Assembly (NCBI GenBank): GCA_028684405.1
Contig: JAQUGA010000002.1
Coordinates: 1-43,271 of the forward strand
Direction of reading: 5' to 3'
Length of the DNA stretch: 43,271 nt
DNA from: Bacteroidales bacterium
GTDB taxonomy: Bacteria; Bacteroidota; Bacteroidia; Bacteroidales; WCHB1-69
Below, piece after piece: positions 32,977 to 41,769 of the stretch (position 1 is the first letter of the stretch; each line of letters starts with the position of its first letter). Under the pieces are notes generated by a model that was not told the origin of the DNA, searched no databases, and saw only the letters and a list, made by a program, of their open reading frames with translations. Position numbers and translations under genes: made by a program.

Positions 32977-33777
32977 ATGAAAACAAATCATGCATATTCA
33001 ATATGGCCAAATAGATCTACTTTGGCGTTCTCAATGATAAAAACATTTGGGACGAGTCTTTTCCCAGTTTTGTTTATGATATTGATTTTATTTTCAAATA
33101 AATCATTTTCTCAAGTTACAAACCCTAAAAATAAAACCAACATGAACATCTTAAACGATAAAATCCAAGATTTAAAATTTCACGAATTACCATATAGTTA
33201 TGATGCATTAGAGCCTCATTTCGATAAATTGACCATGGAAATTCATTATTCCAAACACCATAAAGCCTATTATGACAACTTAATGTCTGCCATGAAAGAT
33301 AATCCTGATTCAAAATCATTAAGTCTTATCGATTTAATGAAAAATATCAGTAAATATCCAACGGGAGTTCGTAACAATGGCGGTGGTTATTTTAATCACC
33401 ATTTGTTTTGGAATATTTTCTCTGCAAAACCACAAAGTTTGCCGCAAGGTGATTTGAAACTAGCAATAGAAAAAGAGTTTGGATCTTTTGAAGACTTTAA
33501 AAAAGAATTTGAAACAGCAGCAAAAACTCGTTTTGGAAGCGGATGGGCATGGTTGTCTGTTGATAATAATGGTAAGCTTTTCGTGAGTTCTACTCCAAAC
33601 CAAGACAACCCATACATGGACATTGTTGAAAAACAAGGAATTCCAATTGTGGGAATTGATGTATGGGAACACGCCTACTATCTCAAATTTCAAAATCGCA
33701 GACCCGAATATGTAGCTACTTTTTGGAATGTAATAGATTGGAAAAAAGTAGAAGAACTTTACAAAAAGTCTAAATAA
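32977..33777 (+). CDS. Superoxide dismutase (Mn/Fe), with export signal
   Basis: Removes superoxide. The SOD core covers about residues 66-264, with metal ligands His90 (MEIHYSKHH), His141 (GGYFNHHLFW), Asp228 and His232 (GIDVWEHAYY). Gly137 in GGYFNH and Gln209 in PNQDNP place the second-shell Gln in the C-terminal half, as in Mn-type enzymes; cambialistic use is possible. Before the core are about 65 extra residues with a strong hydrophobic stretch ending FSNKSFS followed by Gln, which is a signal peptide, so the enzyme is probably periplasmic or surface-exposed. Start 32977 has an A-rich leader; ATG 33034 gives a shorter signal; ATG 33142 would give a cytosolic form. A terminator follows. 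Confidence 0.9.
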   Translation: MKTNHAYSIWPNRSTLAFSMIKTFGTSLFPVLFMILILFSNKSFSQVTNPKNKTNMNILNDKIQDLKFHELPYSYDALEPHFDKLTMEIHYSKHHKAYYDNLMSAMKDNPDSKSLSLIDLMKNISKYPTGVRNNGGGYFNHHLFWNIFSAKPQSLPQGDLKLAIEKEFGSFEDFKKEFETAAKTRFGSGWAWLSVDNNGKLFVSSTPNQDNPYMDIVEKQGIPIVGIDVWEHAYYLKFQNRRPEYVATFWNVIDWKKVEELYKKSK

Positions 33778-33806
33778 TATTTTTTCATAAACTTGTTTTT
33801 AATTCA

Positions 33807-33847
33807 TAAAAAATGTTGGCGTAAATATTTACACCAACATTTTTTTT
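33807..33847. terminator. Terminator after superoxide dismutase
   Basis: Long hairpin: AAAAAATGTTGG pairs with CCAACAT plus T-tract, around a perfect inner palindrome GTAAATATTTAC (33821-33832), with one C-A mismatch at 33820/33833. Confidence 0.85.
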
Positions 33848-33891
33848 AATTTAGTAATCTATGGTTTTAGGACAAGCACCAAATTTTTTAC

Positions 33892-33899
33892 TAAATTTG
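33892..33899 (+). promoter_or_regulatory. Predicted promoter (-7 element) of glyS
   Basis: TAAATTTG followed by C, 22 bp before the glyS ATG; fits TAnnTTTG. Confidence 0.5.
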
Positions 33900-33921
33900 C
33901 TAAAAATTTCAGACGACAACT

Positions 33922-35454
33922 ATGAACAACGAAGAGCTTTTTAAAAAAATTATTTCCCACTCAAAAGAGTATGGTTTTATATTCCAATCCAGCGAAATTT
34001 ACGATGGACTTAGTGCTGTATACGATTACGGACAATTAGGTTCGGAATTGAAAAACAACATTCGTAGCTATTGGTGGAAATCGATGGTTCAAATGCACGA
34101 AAACATTGTGGGCATTGATTCTGCTATTTTTATGCATCCACAAATTTGGAAAGCATCTGGCCACGTGGATGCTTTTAATGATCCGCTTATCGACAATAAA
34201 GATTCCAAAAAACGCTATCGTGCCGATGTTTTGATTGAAGATTACATGGCGAAAATTGAAGATAAAATCAATAAAGAAGTTGATAAAGCAGCAAAACGTT
34301 TTGGAGATTCTTTTGATGCAAAAATGTTCAGAGAGACCAATCCGCGAGTTCTAGAAAATCAACAAAAAATTGATTATGCCCGCAAACGTATGGTCGAAAC
34401 ATTGGAAGCTGAGGATTTGGCTGGTGTAAAATCTTTAATCGAAGAGTTGGGAATCGTTTGCCCCGTTTCTGGAAGCAGAAATTGGACCGATGTTCGCCAG
34501 TTTAATCTAATGTTTTCTACTCATATGGGCTCTATCGCCGAAGGATCTGATGTTATCTACCTTCGACCTGAAACAGCACAAGGGATTTTTGTGAATTTTT
34601 TGAACGTTTTAAAAAGCGGTCGTATGAAAATTCCTTTTGGAATTGCTCAAACTGGAAAAGCATTTCGCAACGAAATTGTAGCTCGACAGTTTATTTTCCG
34701 TATGCGTGAATTTGAACAAATGGAAATGCAGTTTTTTGTTCGCCCAGGCGAAGAGATGCAGTGGTTTGAATATTGGAAAGAACATCGTCAAAAATGGCAT
34801 TTATCTTTGGGTATTCCTATTTCAAAGTATCGTTTTCACGATCACGATAAATTAGCTCATTATGCAAATGCTGCAACCGATATTGAATTTGAATATCCAT
34901 TTGGATTTAAAGAGCTGGAAGGAATTCATTCCAGAACAGATTTTGACTTGATGGCACATCAAAAACTTTCTGGTAAAAAATTACAATATTTTGACCCCGA
35001 AACGAACGAAAACTACATTCCTTATGTGGTGGAAACATCCATTGGTCTCGATCGAATGATTTTGGCTGTTTTAAGTCATGCCTACTGCGAAGAAGAATTG
35101 GAAGATGGTTCAACAAGAACTGTTTTGAAAATTTCACCGGTTTTGGCTCCCATCAAAGTGGCCATTTTGCCATTGATTAAAAAAGATGGATTCCCGGAAA
35201 AAGCCAAAGAAATCATGAACGAATTAAAAATGGAGTTCAATTGTCAGTATGACGAAAAAGATGCTATTGGACGCAGATATCGCCGCCAAGATGCTATCGG
35301 AACACCTTATTGTGTGACCGTTGATACGCAAACCTTGGAGGACAATACCGTTACCATTCGCGAACGGGATTCGATGAAGCAGGAGAGAGTTCCTATTGAT
35401 AAATTATCGTACATTATTAACGAGAATTTGAAAAGTATGATGTATAGACCCTAA
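33922..35454 (+). CDS. glyS: Glycyl-tRNA synthetase (single-chain, alpha-2 type)
   Basis: Class II synthetase that charges tRNA-Gly. The 510 residues are of the homodimeric, eukaryote-like type, not the alpha/beta type. The opening FQSSEIYDGLSAVYDYGQLG is diagnostic. LRPETAQGIFVNFLN near 214-228 is in the core, motif 2 is GKAFRNEIVARQFIFRMREF near 246-265, and motif 3 is SIGLDRMILAVLSHAY near 374-389. The C-terminal anticodon-binding domain (about 410-510) includes YDEKDAIGRRYRRQDAIGTP. Own promoter and own terminator, so monocistronic. Confidence 0.97.
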   Translation: MNNEELFKKIISHSKEYGFIFQSSEIYDGLSAVYDYGQLGSELKNNIRSYWWKSMVQMHENIVGIDSAIFMHPQIWKASGHVDAFNDPLIDNKDSKKRYRADVLIEDYMAKIEDKINKEVDKAAKRFGDSFDAKMFRETNPRVLENQQKIDYARKRMVETLEAEDLAGVKSLIEELGIVCPVSGSRNWTDVRQFNLMFSTHMGSIAEGSDVIYLRPETAQGIFVNFLNVLKSGRMKIPFGIAQTGKAFRNEIVARQFIFRMREFEQMEMQFFVRPGEEMQWFEYWKEHRQKWHLSLGIPISKYRFHDHDKLAHYANAATDIEFEYPFGFKELEGIHSRTDFDLMAHQKLSGKKLQYFDPETNENYIPYVVETSIGLDRMILAVLSHAYCEEELEDGSTRTVLKISPVLAPIKVAILPLIKKDGFPEKAKEIMNELKMEFNCQYDEKDAIGRRYRRQDAIGTPYCVTVDTQTLEDNTVTIRERDSMKQERVPIDKLSYIINENLKSMMYRP

Positions 35455-35477
35455 TTTATTTTCAAAATAAGTGAAAT

Positions 35478-35508
35478 AAAAAAGCGAGATAATTTATCTC
35501 GCTTTTTT
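35478..35508. terminator. Bidirectional terminator after glyS
   Basis: Stem GCGAGATA (35484-35491) / TATCTCGC (35495-35502), loop ATT, with flanking A and T tracts. It separates the converging glyS and universal stress protein genes. Confidence 0.9.
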
Positions 35509-35526
35509 ATTCTTTAAAATTTCATC

Positions 35527-36378
35527 CTATTTTGCATAGGGTGAGAAAAAATCAGATGATGTCACGCTCAAAACAGGGTAGCGGGAATTATTTATCATGT
35601 CGCGTGCTTGCGAACCCAACCAAATTCCGGTAAAATCAGTAGTTTGCTCTGTCATTATTACGATTAAGTTGGCATCAATTTCATCGGCAAAGTTGACCGT
35701 AGTTTCGGTCGTATTAAATGATTCACGTTTATACATTTGATAACGTATGTTATTGGATTTTAGATATTTATCTACAGTGTGCATATATGCATCCACCAAT
35801 TGACGTACATCTCTTAAATCTGATGTATATAAACCTAAGACATGAATTTTTGCAGAAAATAATTTTGCAAATTTCACTGCAATGGGAACTTTTTGACGAG
35901 ATTCTATGGAATAGTCAATGGGAACAATAATGTCTGTCAAAGCTCTACTGACTTTTGTTTGATTACGAATGGTCAATACAGGGCAGTTTACAGATATTAC
36001 AGTTCGGTATGCATTGTTTCCAATAAATACTTCATCCTCGCCAGATATCCCATGTGCTCCAACAACCACAAGGTCTGCCTGCATTTCGAGAGCTTCTCTT
36101 GCTAATACTTGATGAACTCTTCCTTCAACAATTTTAGGAATAATTTTGTTGCCTTTGGGCATAAAAGTTTTATGATCATCCGCAATTTTTATTAATTGTT
36201 TTTCTGCCAAATCAGCATATTCGTTTATGTTTTCCGACATTAATCCAAGCGTTGTTCCTGGAGTTTTTGCCCATATTAAAGTGATGTCACACTTCGCTTT
36301 ATCGGCAATTGTGGTAGCATGCAGCAATGCATTAATCGACGATTCTGAAAAATCTGTTCCTACAATAATTCCTTTCAT
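35527..36378 (-). CDS. Universal stress protein, tandem UspA domains
   Basis: A 283-residue protein with two UspA folds. Domain 1 (about 1-145) starts GIIVGTDFSESSINALLHA and ends VVVGAHGISGEDEVFIGNNA, close to the G-2x-G-9x-G ATP-binding pattern. Domain 2 (about 150-283) starts IIVPIDYSIESRQKVPIAVK; its last motif (TTDFTGIWLGSQARD) is degraded, so it may not bind ATP. Such proteins are linked to survival under stress, with no known reaction. It ends with its C-terminus facing the glyS terminator. A weak TATTTTTA element lies about 34 bp upstream. Confidence 0.9.
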   Translation of the reverse strand: MKGIIVGTDFSESSINALLHATTIADKAKCDITLIWAKTPGTTLGLMSENINEYADLAEKQLIKIADDHKTFMPKGNKIIPKIVEGRVHQVLAREALEMQADLVVVGAHGISGEDEVFIGNNAYRTVISVNCPVLTIRNQTKVSRALTDIIVPIDYSIESRQKVPIAVKFAKLFSAKIHVLGLYTSDLRDVRQLVDAYMHTVDKYLKSNNIRYQMYKRESFNTTETTVNFADEIDANLIVIMTEQTTDFTGIWLGSQARDMINNSRYPVLSVTSSDFFSPYAK

Positions 36379-36491
36379 AATCTATTGTTTTAATGGTGTT
36401 TATTCTAAATGTAAAAATACAATTTTATTTCGTATTACAAGTTGTTTTGGAAAATCTTTTTACAAAAAAGAATATTTATTAAATTTCGATT

Positions 36492-37781
36492 TTAATCCAG
36501 GGTAATTTTAATCAGTTTTAGCGTGGCACTTTGGTTTTTAGAATACACTTTTAATATGTATATGCCTCGCTGTAATTCAGTGGTTTCTATTTTAAATCCA
36601 GAGATTTGATCCAAGGGATAGAGCTTCCCTTGTTTTAATGTTTTTCCTTCTATATTACTTATTGAATAATTGAAGTTTTCATTTTCGGGATTCTGTATTT
36701 TTAAAACTATTTCATTTGAAAATGGATTTACAGTGCTGATATTAAGTAGATTATTTGCCGAATTTATGCCTGCTTGAGGATAATAAACCAAAAAATCCAT
36801 CATTACTGGCAAATGATCAGACATGCCGTATAGTGCGTTTGCAATATTTTGTGGAACCACCGTGTTTGCTGGGGAGATCATGGAACCATTAAAGCGGTTT
36901 CCATCCTGGCCAAAGGCTTTATAAGTTTCTGACAAGGCTTTTACATTGTCATAACCATTGAGTATTTGTGCAGAAACTAAAATAAAATCAAAACGATCGT
37001 CCATGCCTCCAGTTGCGAAACATTCGCCACTTGTGTGGGTAGATTGGGTGTGAACATGTCGGTAAGAATAACTATTATTCCAATTGCCAGGTGTGTCAAT
37101 CGGGTCATAAAAGCGAATTGCACTGTTTGGGTAATTTAGTAAATGTTGATATGCAGGCTCGGTTGATGTATAAATATTAAAATCTCCACTTAAAACATAA
37201 TTGTCCGAAATCCCCCAATTATTCAAACGAGACATTAGCTGCTGAATCATCGATAAACGTCCATCGGTTTCGGTGCTTCCGGCTTTTAGATGAGCAACAA
37301 TGGGAATAAAGAAAATAGTATCCCCGTTTACGAGATCAGGAGTGTTAAAATACATTCTGTAAATATTGATATCTCGAACTGTTGTTTGGACTATATAATG
37401 AGAATGCATAGTCAATTTACGGCTGTCGTAATAAATCATATTCGCCAATGTTCCACCCGATAGACTGGTTAATTGTCCCGATTTCCAGTAATTAACTCCA
37501 TTGGTATTGAGAACATTATTTCGTATGCGGTCAACATGAGCTTGTGTGTTTGTAATTTCATTTACCGTAATTACATCAGGATTTGCATGATTCAGAATCA
37601 CTTTTAGCAAAGAATCTTTTTTGTCCAAATTATTATTAGCTATAGTACACCCACCAAAAGGATTCATCGAATATTGCATCAAGTTATAGTGCATGAGCCG
37701 AATGGTGTCTTGAGATTTAAGTGCTGGTGTGAGCACGAAAAAAGAAATAAATATAAAGAGAAAGTGGTTTCGAGTTGTCAT
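36492..37781 (-). CDS. Endonuclease/exonuclease/phosphatase-family protein with T9SS sorting domain
   Basis: A 429-residue exported protein. The signal peptide ends near PALKS, followed by Gln. Residues about 26-335 have the EEP fold: RLMHYNLMQYS near 28, VNEIT with the metal-binding Glu near 74, LSGDFNIYTSTEP near 198, and SDHLPVMMDF near 321 with the catalytic Asp-His. Members cut DNA/RNA, phosphoinositides or phosphoesters, so the substrate is open. The last about 80 residues (ISTVNPFSNEIVLKIQNPEN to LKLIKITLD) are a type A C-terminal sorting domain of the type IX secretion system, so the protein should be secreted or attached to the cell surface. Promoter element TATCTTTG at 37801-37808. 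Confidence 0.85.
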   Translation of the reverse strand: MTTRNHFLFIFISFFVLTPALKSQDTIRLMHYNLMQYSMNPFGGCTIANNNLDKKDSLLKVILNHANPDVITVNEITNTQAHVDRIRNNVLNTNGVNYWKSGQLTSLSGGTLANMIYYDSRKLTMHSHYIVQTTVRDINIYRMYFNTPDLVNGDTIFFIPIVAHLKAGSTETDGRLSMIQQLMSRLNNWGISDNYVLSGDFNIYTSTEPAYQHLLNYPNSAIRFYDPIDTPGNWNNSYSYRHVHTQSTHTSGECFATGGMDDRFDFILVSAQILNGYDNVKALSETYKAFGQDGNRFNGSMISPANTVVPQNIANALYGMSDHLPVMMDFLVYYPQAGINSANNLLNISTVNPFSNEIVLKIQNPENENFNYSISNIEGKTLKQGKLYPLDQISGFKIETTELQRGIYILKVYSKNQSATLKLIKITLD

Positions 37782-37800
37782 TTTATTAAAGATTGTAATT

Positions 37801-37808
37801 CAAAGATA
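37801..37808 (-). promoter_or_regulatory. Predicted promoter (-7 element) of the T9SS cargo gene
   Basis: Reads TATCTTTG on the minus strand, 19 bp before the ATG; good TAnnTTTG match. Confidence 0.55.
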
Positions 37809-37885
37809 CGTTGTTTTAAATTAATGAAGTATTATTCGTATCTCTTTTATGATTCGATTAACAGAGCACTGAGCATAAATTGTAT

Positions 37886-38470
37886 TTAGAAAATTGCATT
37901 TTTGCATGCTATTCCAGCCTCTTCCAGGTTTTTCCCCAAAGCTAAAAAACCATGATTTTTAATAATTATAAAATGTTGATTTTCAATTATATTCAAAACT
38001 TCTTTTACCAATTCTGGGGTTCCATAAGGGACTTCATTTTCTGTAATTATCCATTTATTTTCTCTGGCTTTTTCTAAGATTTTTGGCGAATGTCCGTGGA
38101 AAATTGCATTTATTTCGGGTCGCCTATTATAAATAGCCCAATGCAACATGCTTTCGGAAGAGGGTTTAATCAGTCCGTTTACTTTGATTTTTGAAGTTGA
38201 AAAATCCACATCAACAACATGCACAAATTGTTTTTCAGTCAAATTATTTTTAAGTCCGATTTTTGTACCAGTTATAATAAATTCAGGTTTTCCAGAAGTT
38301 TTTCGATAGCTTAAATTTCCTGCAGAGCCACCTGGATATGGCGGTGCCAATTGGTGGATGTCAAAATAACGACACCATTCAATCAGTTGTAATAAATCTG
38401 AAGATGATTTGGGTGCCGATTTTGTTAAAAAATCAACAGAAAACTTCACTCCGCAATACTCTTCGCTCAT
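37886..38470 (-). CDS. Class II aldolase/adducin-family protein (possible 5-deoxyribulose/methylthioribulose-1-P aldolase)
   Basis: A 194-residue enzyme of the zinc-dependent class II aldolase fold (FucA, AraD, MtnB). Metal ligands are His125 and His127 (FHGHS) and His173 (KNHGF). The acid-base Glu is Glu106 in PSSE, as in FucA-type aldolases; PSAE is more common in MtnB dehydratases. GGSAGNLSYR near 47-56 binds phosphate. Its ATG overlaps the mtnA stop by 4 nt (ATGA), so it should act on the MtnA product: a 1-phosphoribulose with a methylthio or deoxy group at C5. Either the aldolase of the DHAP shunt or an MtnB dehydratase is possible; the aldolase is favoured but unproven. Confidence 0.75.
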   Translation of the reverse strand: MSEEYCGVKFSVDFLTKSAPKSSSDLLQLIEWCRYFDIHQLAPPYPGGSAGNLSYRKTSGKPEFIITGTKIGLKNNLTEKQFVHVVDVDFSTSKIKVNGLIKPSSESMLHWAIYNRRPEINAIFHGHSPKILEKARENKWIITENEVPYGTPELVKEVLNIIENQHFIIIKNHGFLALGKNLEEAGIACKNAIF

Positions 38471-39516
38471 ATATTTAAAAGTAATTTTCCAATGGCTGCT
38501 CTATTGGGTTTAATAATTCCTTTTTCTGTAATAAAGCCGGTTATTAATTCAGCAGGGGTAATGTCGAATGCCGGATTAGACGCTTTTGAGCCCGGATTGG
38601 ATGTGGTTATTTCGCAAAACAAACCATTTTTGCTTTTTCCAGAAATCCACAAAACTTCATCTTCAGAGCGATATTCAATGGGGATGTGGTCTCCGCTTTT
38701 ACAGTCAATATCGAAGGTAGAGGAAGGAACAGCCACATAAAAAGGAATATTGTAATGTTTTGCCGCCAAAGCCTTTTCGAGGGTGCCAATTTTGTTGGCT
38801 GTGTCGCCGTTGGCAGCAATCCTGTCGGCACCAACGATGACCATATCTATTTTTCCTTGTTGAATAAAAAATGCCATTGCATTGTCGGCAATTATGGTGT
38901 GAGGAATGTTTGCTTTTGATAGCTCCCAAGCTGTTAGGCGGGATCCTTGATTTCTGGGGCGAGTTTCATCTACCCATACGTGAATTTCTTTTTGTTGAGC
39001 AAATGCTTGATATATTGGAGATAATGCTGATCCATAGCGGACAAAAGCCAAGCTTCCGGCATTGCAATGGGTTGCAATATTTGCTTTGTGAGCAATGATT
39101 TCATTGCCATAGTAGCCAATGTTATAACAGGCCTCTTCGTCTTCATGAGCAATTTGTTGTGCTTTTTCGATGGCTTTTTCTGGAGAAATAAGTCCAGCCT
39201 TGTACACTTTTTCTACTGCATAAAATAGGTTTCTGGCTGTAGGACGCGTTTGTTCAATCTCTTTTCGAGCTGCACTTACGTAAGCTTGAAGATTTTCGGA
39301 TTTGGCTTGTAAAAAAGCTTGAGCCATTGCAAAGCCGGCTGCGGCTCCAATGGCTCCAGCTCCCCGAACGGTCATTCGCTTGATGTGTTGACAGGTTTCG
39401 GAATAGGTATAACTTTGTATTATCTTGAACTCAAAGGGCAATAGGTTTTGATCAATCATGCTGACAATGCCATGATTCATCTCTATTGTTCGAAGTAATT
39501 CTCCATTGTTTTTCAT
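38467..39516 (-). CDS. mtnA: S-methyl-5-thioribose-1-phosphate isomerase
   Basis: Converts 5-methylthioribose-1-phosphate (or 5-deoxyribose-1-phosphate) to the ribulose form. The 349 residues match the family (eIF2B-like fold): MTVRGAGAIGAAAGFAMAQA near 48-67, catalytic Cys151 in THCNAGSLA, and Asp231 in GADRIAANGDTANKIGT. ENKMNHG-type wording at the start (IEMNHGIVSMIDQNLLP) is also typical. It lies 24 nt after sufD and shares 4 nt with the aldolase gene, so it is part of the suf transcript or has a hidden promoter. No nucleosidase, phosphorylase or kinase for the pathway is in the window. Confidence 0.93.
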   Translation of the reverse strand: MKNNGELLRTIEMNHGIVSMIDQNLLPFEFKIIQSYTYSETCQHIKRMTVRGAGAIGAAAGFAMAQAFLQAKSENLQAYVSAARKEIEQTRPTARNLFYAVEKVYKAGLISPEKAIEKAQQIAHEDEEACYNIGYYGNEIIAHKANIATHCNAGSLAFVRYGSALSPIYQAFAQQKEIHVWVDETRPRNQGSRLTAWELSKANIPHTIIADNAMAFFIQQGKIDMVIVGADRIAANGDTANKIGTLEKALAAKHYNIPFYVAVPSSTFDIDCKSGDHIPIEYRSEDEVLWISGKSKNGLFCEITTSNPGSKASNPAFDITPAELITGFITEKGIIKPNRAAIGKLLLNI

Positions 39517-39540
39517 GATAAACAGTTTATCTGTATGCCA

Positions 39541-40938
39541 TTAAAATTTCGACAAGTCGATTTCAAAATGAAGTTCAACAGGGTCGGAACAATGCAATAC
39601 ACACTGATCGCATATGCTGAGTTCTCCTTTTAAACGCTTGGTTACCATATTATCAATTTGCTGATGCAAGGATTCAATGCTAATATTGTTGACAACTTCC
39701 ATAGCAAAGGCATACATAAGCAACATTCGAGCATTTCGTTCGCAAATGCCTCGCGAGCGAAGATAAAACATTGCATTGTCATCAAGTTGTCCAATTGTAG
39801 CACCATGGCTGCATTTAACATCATCGGCATAAATTTCCAAAAAAGGTTTGGTGCTTACAAAAGCATCATCCGTAAGGGCAATGTTTTTGTTGTTTTGATA
39901 TGCTTGTGTTTTTTGAGCATCCTTATGAACAACAACATGGCCGTTGAAGCAACCAGATGCCTGATCGTCCATAATTCCTTTAAATAATTGTCTGCTTAAT
40001 GAGTTGGGTTTTTTATGCTCAACTTTTACGTAATTATCTACTTTTTGCTTGCCGTCAACAAGATATAATCCATTTATGTTAGCTTCGCAATATTCACCAT
40101 CCATATCCACAATAACGGTGTTTCGGGTAATTCCAGAATTAAGCGTTATGGTATTTGTACTAATATTGCTATTGTCCTTTTGATGAATATATACATTGTT
40201 TATAAGTGTAGACTCTTCGTCTTTATTTTCCAGTTTGTAGTATTCAACAAAAGAATTCTCTTTTGCAACAATTTCGGTTACATTGTTTATAAATGATTTT
40301 CCAAATTCTAGGGAGTCGTCGCAATGAACAAGTTTTAATTCTGCATTTTTTTCTACAATAATTAAGTTTCTATTTTGGATAAATAGATCTTTATTCGTTT
40401 TTACAATGTTTACAATTTGCATGGGTTTGCTAACCACTACTTTTTCGGGAACATAAATAAAAACACCATCTTGAATAAAAGCATTGTTGAGCGAAATCAT
40501 GGGGTTGCTTTCGTCTACTGCTATTTTTCCCAAATATTTATCAACAATCTCTTTGTATTCAACTCTTGCGTGAGCTAAACTTCCGACAATGGTTCCATCG
40601 GGAAATAAAGTGAGCGGAGCATTTTTATGAACATACCATCCATTCAAGAGAGTGAACATGTATGTGTCGAAATTGAGGACATTGCATTTGAAATAGCTTT
40701 CTACGGGATTGTATGGTGGAGCATTAAAGAGAATTTCATATTTTTGATTTGTAGATTCTGTTAAATCTGTATTTTTCCATTGTTCAAGTTTTTGTGTAGG
40801 GAATCCTCTTTCAGAAAAAACAGCCATTGCTTCTTTTCGTAGCTTGTATATCTCAGGGGAATCTTCTTTAACCAAAATGTCTTCGTTTTTTTGGAAGAGA
40901 TTGATGAGGTGGTTTTTTAAGTCAAAAGTTGTTTGCAT
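39541..40938 (-). CDS. sufD: Fe-S cluster assembly protein SufD
   Basis: SufD is the SufB paralogue that, with SufB and SufC, forms the SufBC2D scaffold on which Fe-S clusters are built. The 465 residues carry a right-handed beta-helix in the middle, with DDVKCSHGATIGQLDDNAMF near 375-394 (the His is the one linked to cluster assembly in SufD), YLRSRGI, and the ending ICDQCVLHCSDPVELHFEIDL. The final Cys residues (CDQC...C) are extra and may bind metal. It starts 3 bp after sufC stops, so the two are tightly coupled. Confidence 0.95.
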   Translation of the reverse strand: MQTTFDLKNHLINLFQKNEDILVKEDSPEIYKLRKEAMAVFSERGFPTQKLEQWKNTDLTESTNQKYEILFNAPPYNPVESYFKCNVLNFDTYMFTLLNGWYVHKNAPLTLFPDGTIVGSLAHARVEYKEIVDKYLGKIAVDESNPMISLNNAFIQDGVFIYVPEKVVVSKPMQIVNIVKTNKDLFIQNRNLIIVEKNAELKLVHCDDSLEFGKSFINNVTEIVAKENSFVEYYKLENKDEESTLINNVYIHQKDNSNISTNTITLNSGITRNTVIVDMDGEYCEANINGLYLVDGKQKVDNYVKVEHKKPNSLSRQLFKGIMDDQASGCFNGHVVVHKDAQKTQAYQNNKNIALTDDAFVSTKPFLEIYADDVKCSHGATIGQLDDNAMFYLRSRGICERNARMLLMYAFAMEVVNNISIESLHQQIDNMVTKRLKGELSICDQCVLHCSDPVELHFEIDLSKF

Positions 40939-40941
40939 ACC

Positions 40942-41703
40942 TTATTTTTTTAAAAGCAATTCATTTTTAATCCAATCGTAGCCTTTTTCTTCCAGTTCGA
41001 AAGCCAGTTCTTTGGTTCCCGTTTTAACGATTTTTCCTTCAAATAAAATATGAACAAAATCGGGAACAATATAGTCGAGAAGTCTTTGGTAGTGCGTAAT
41101 AACAACGGTTGCATTGTCTTCTTTGCGTAGCTTGTTCACCCCAGCGGCAACGACTCTTAAAGCATCAATGTCCAAACCTGAATCTGTTTCATCCAAAATA
41201 GCAAGTTCTGGGTCTAGCATGGCCATTTGGAAAATCTCATTTCTTTTTTTCTCGCCTCCCGAAAAGCCTTCGTTAACCGAGCGATTTGTTAGTTTGGAAT
41301 GCAATTCGAGTAGTTTTTTCTTCTCTTCCATCATTGCTAAAAATTCAGCGGCAGAAATAGCATCTAAACCACGGTATTGACGAATCTCATTAACGGCGGT
41401 ACGCATAAAGTTTGTGATGCTAACTCCTGGGATCTCAACAGGATATTGAAATCCAATAAAGATTCCTTCACGGGCTCGATCTTCAATGGATAAGTCCATT
41501 AAATTTTTTCCTTTATAGATAATTTCTCCTTCGGTAACCTCAAAAATATCTTTACCTGCTATAACTGCAGCTAAAGTGCTTTTTCCAGAACCATTTGGCC
41601 CCATAATTGCATGAACTTCACCTCTGTTAATTTTTAAATTCAATCCTTTTAGAATTTCTTTTCCATTTATGGATGCATGAAGATTTTTTATTTCAAGTAA
41701 CAT
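40942..41703 (-). CDS. sufC: Fe-S cluster assembly ATPase SufC
   Basis: ABC-type ATPase that drives conformational change in the SufBCD scaffold. The 253 residues have Walker A GPNGSGKST at 35-43, the Q-loop in GFQYPVEIPGVS, the signature FSGGEKKRNEIFQMA near 149-163, and Walker B LAILDETDSGLDIDAL, typical of SufC. It has no membrane domain. It lies between sufB (66 bp upstream) and sufD (3 bp downstream). The upstream 66 bp is a run of AATTCTTAATTC-type AT-rich repeats. Confidence 0.96.
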   Translation of the reverse strand: MLLEIKNLHASINGKEILKGLNLKINRGEVHAIMGPNGSGKSTLAAVIAGKDIFEVTEGEIIYKGKNLMDLSIEDRAREGIFIGFQYPVEIPGVSITNFMRTAVNEIRQYRGLDAISAAEFLAMMEEKKKLLELHSKLTNRSVNEGFSGGEKKRNEIFQMAMLDPELAILDETDSGLDIDALRVVAAGVNKLRKEDNATVVITHYQRLLDYIVPDFVHILFEGKIVKTGTKELAFELEEKGYDWIKNELLLKK

Positions 41704-41769
41704 ATGTTTGTTTTTTATCTTAACTAATAATTCTTAATTCTCAATTTTTAATTCTTAATTCCAAAACAG
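41704..41769. repeat. AT-rich degenerate direct repeats between sufB and sufC
   Basis: Several copies of TTAATTCTTAATTC/TTAATTCTCAATTT-like words in a 66-bp spacer. Low-complexity drift is the simplest explanation; a role in transcript processing or differential expression is possible but not shown. Confidence 0.45.

Noticed and set aside
38492..39098. Plus-strand open frames opposite mtnA
   Set aside because: mtnA on the minus strand accounts for the sequence with all catalytic motifs; the plus-strand frames have no recognisable motif or start context.
41704..41769. AT-rich repeats as iterons, origin or operator
   Set aside because: Degenerate low-complexity words inside the suf operon with no nearby initiator gene; listed only as a weak repeat.
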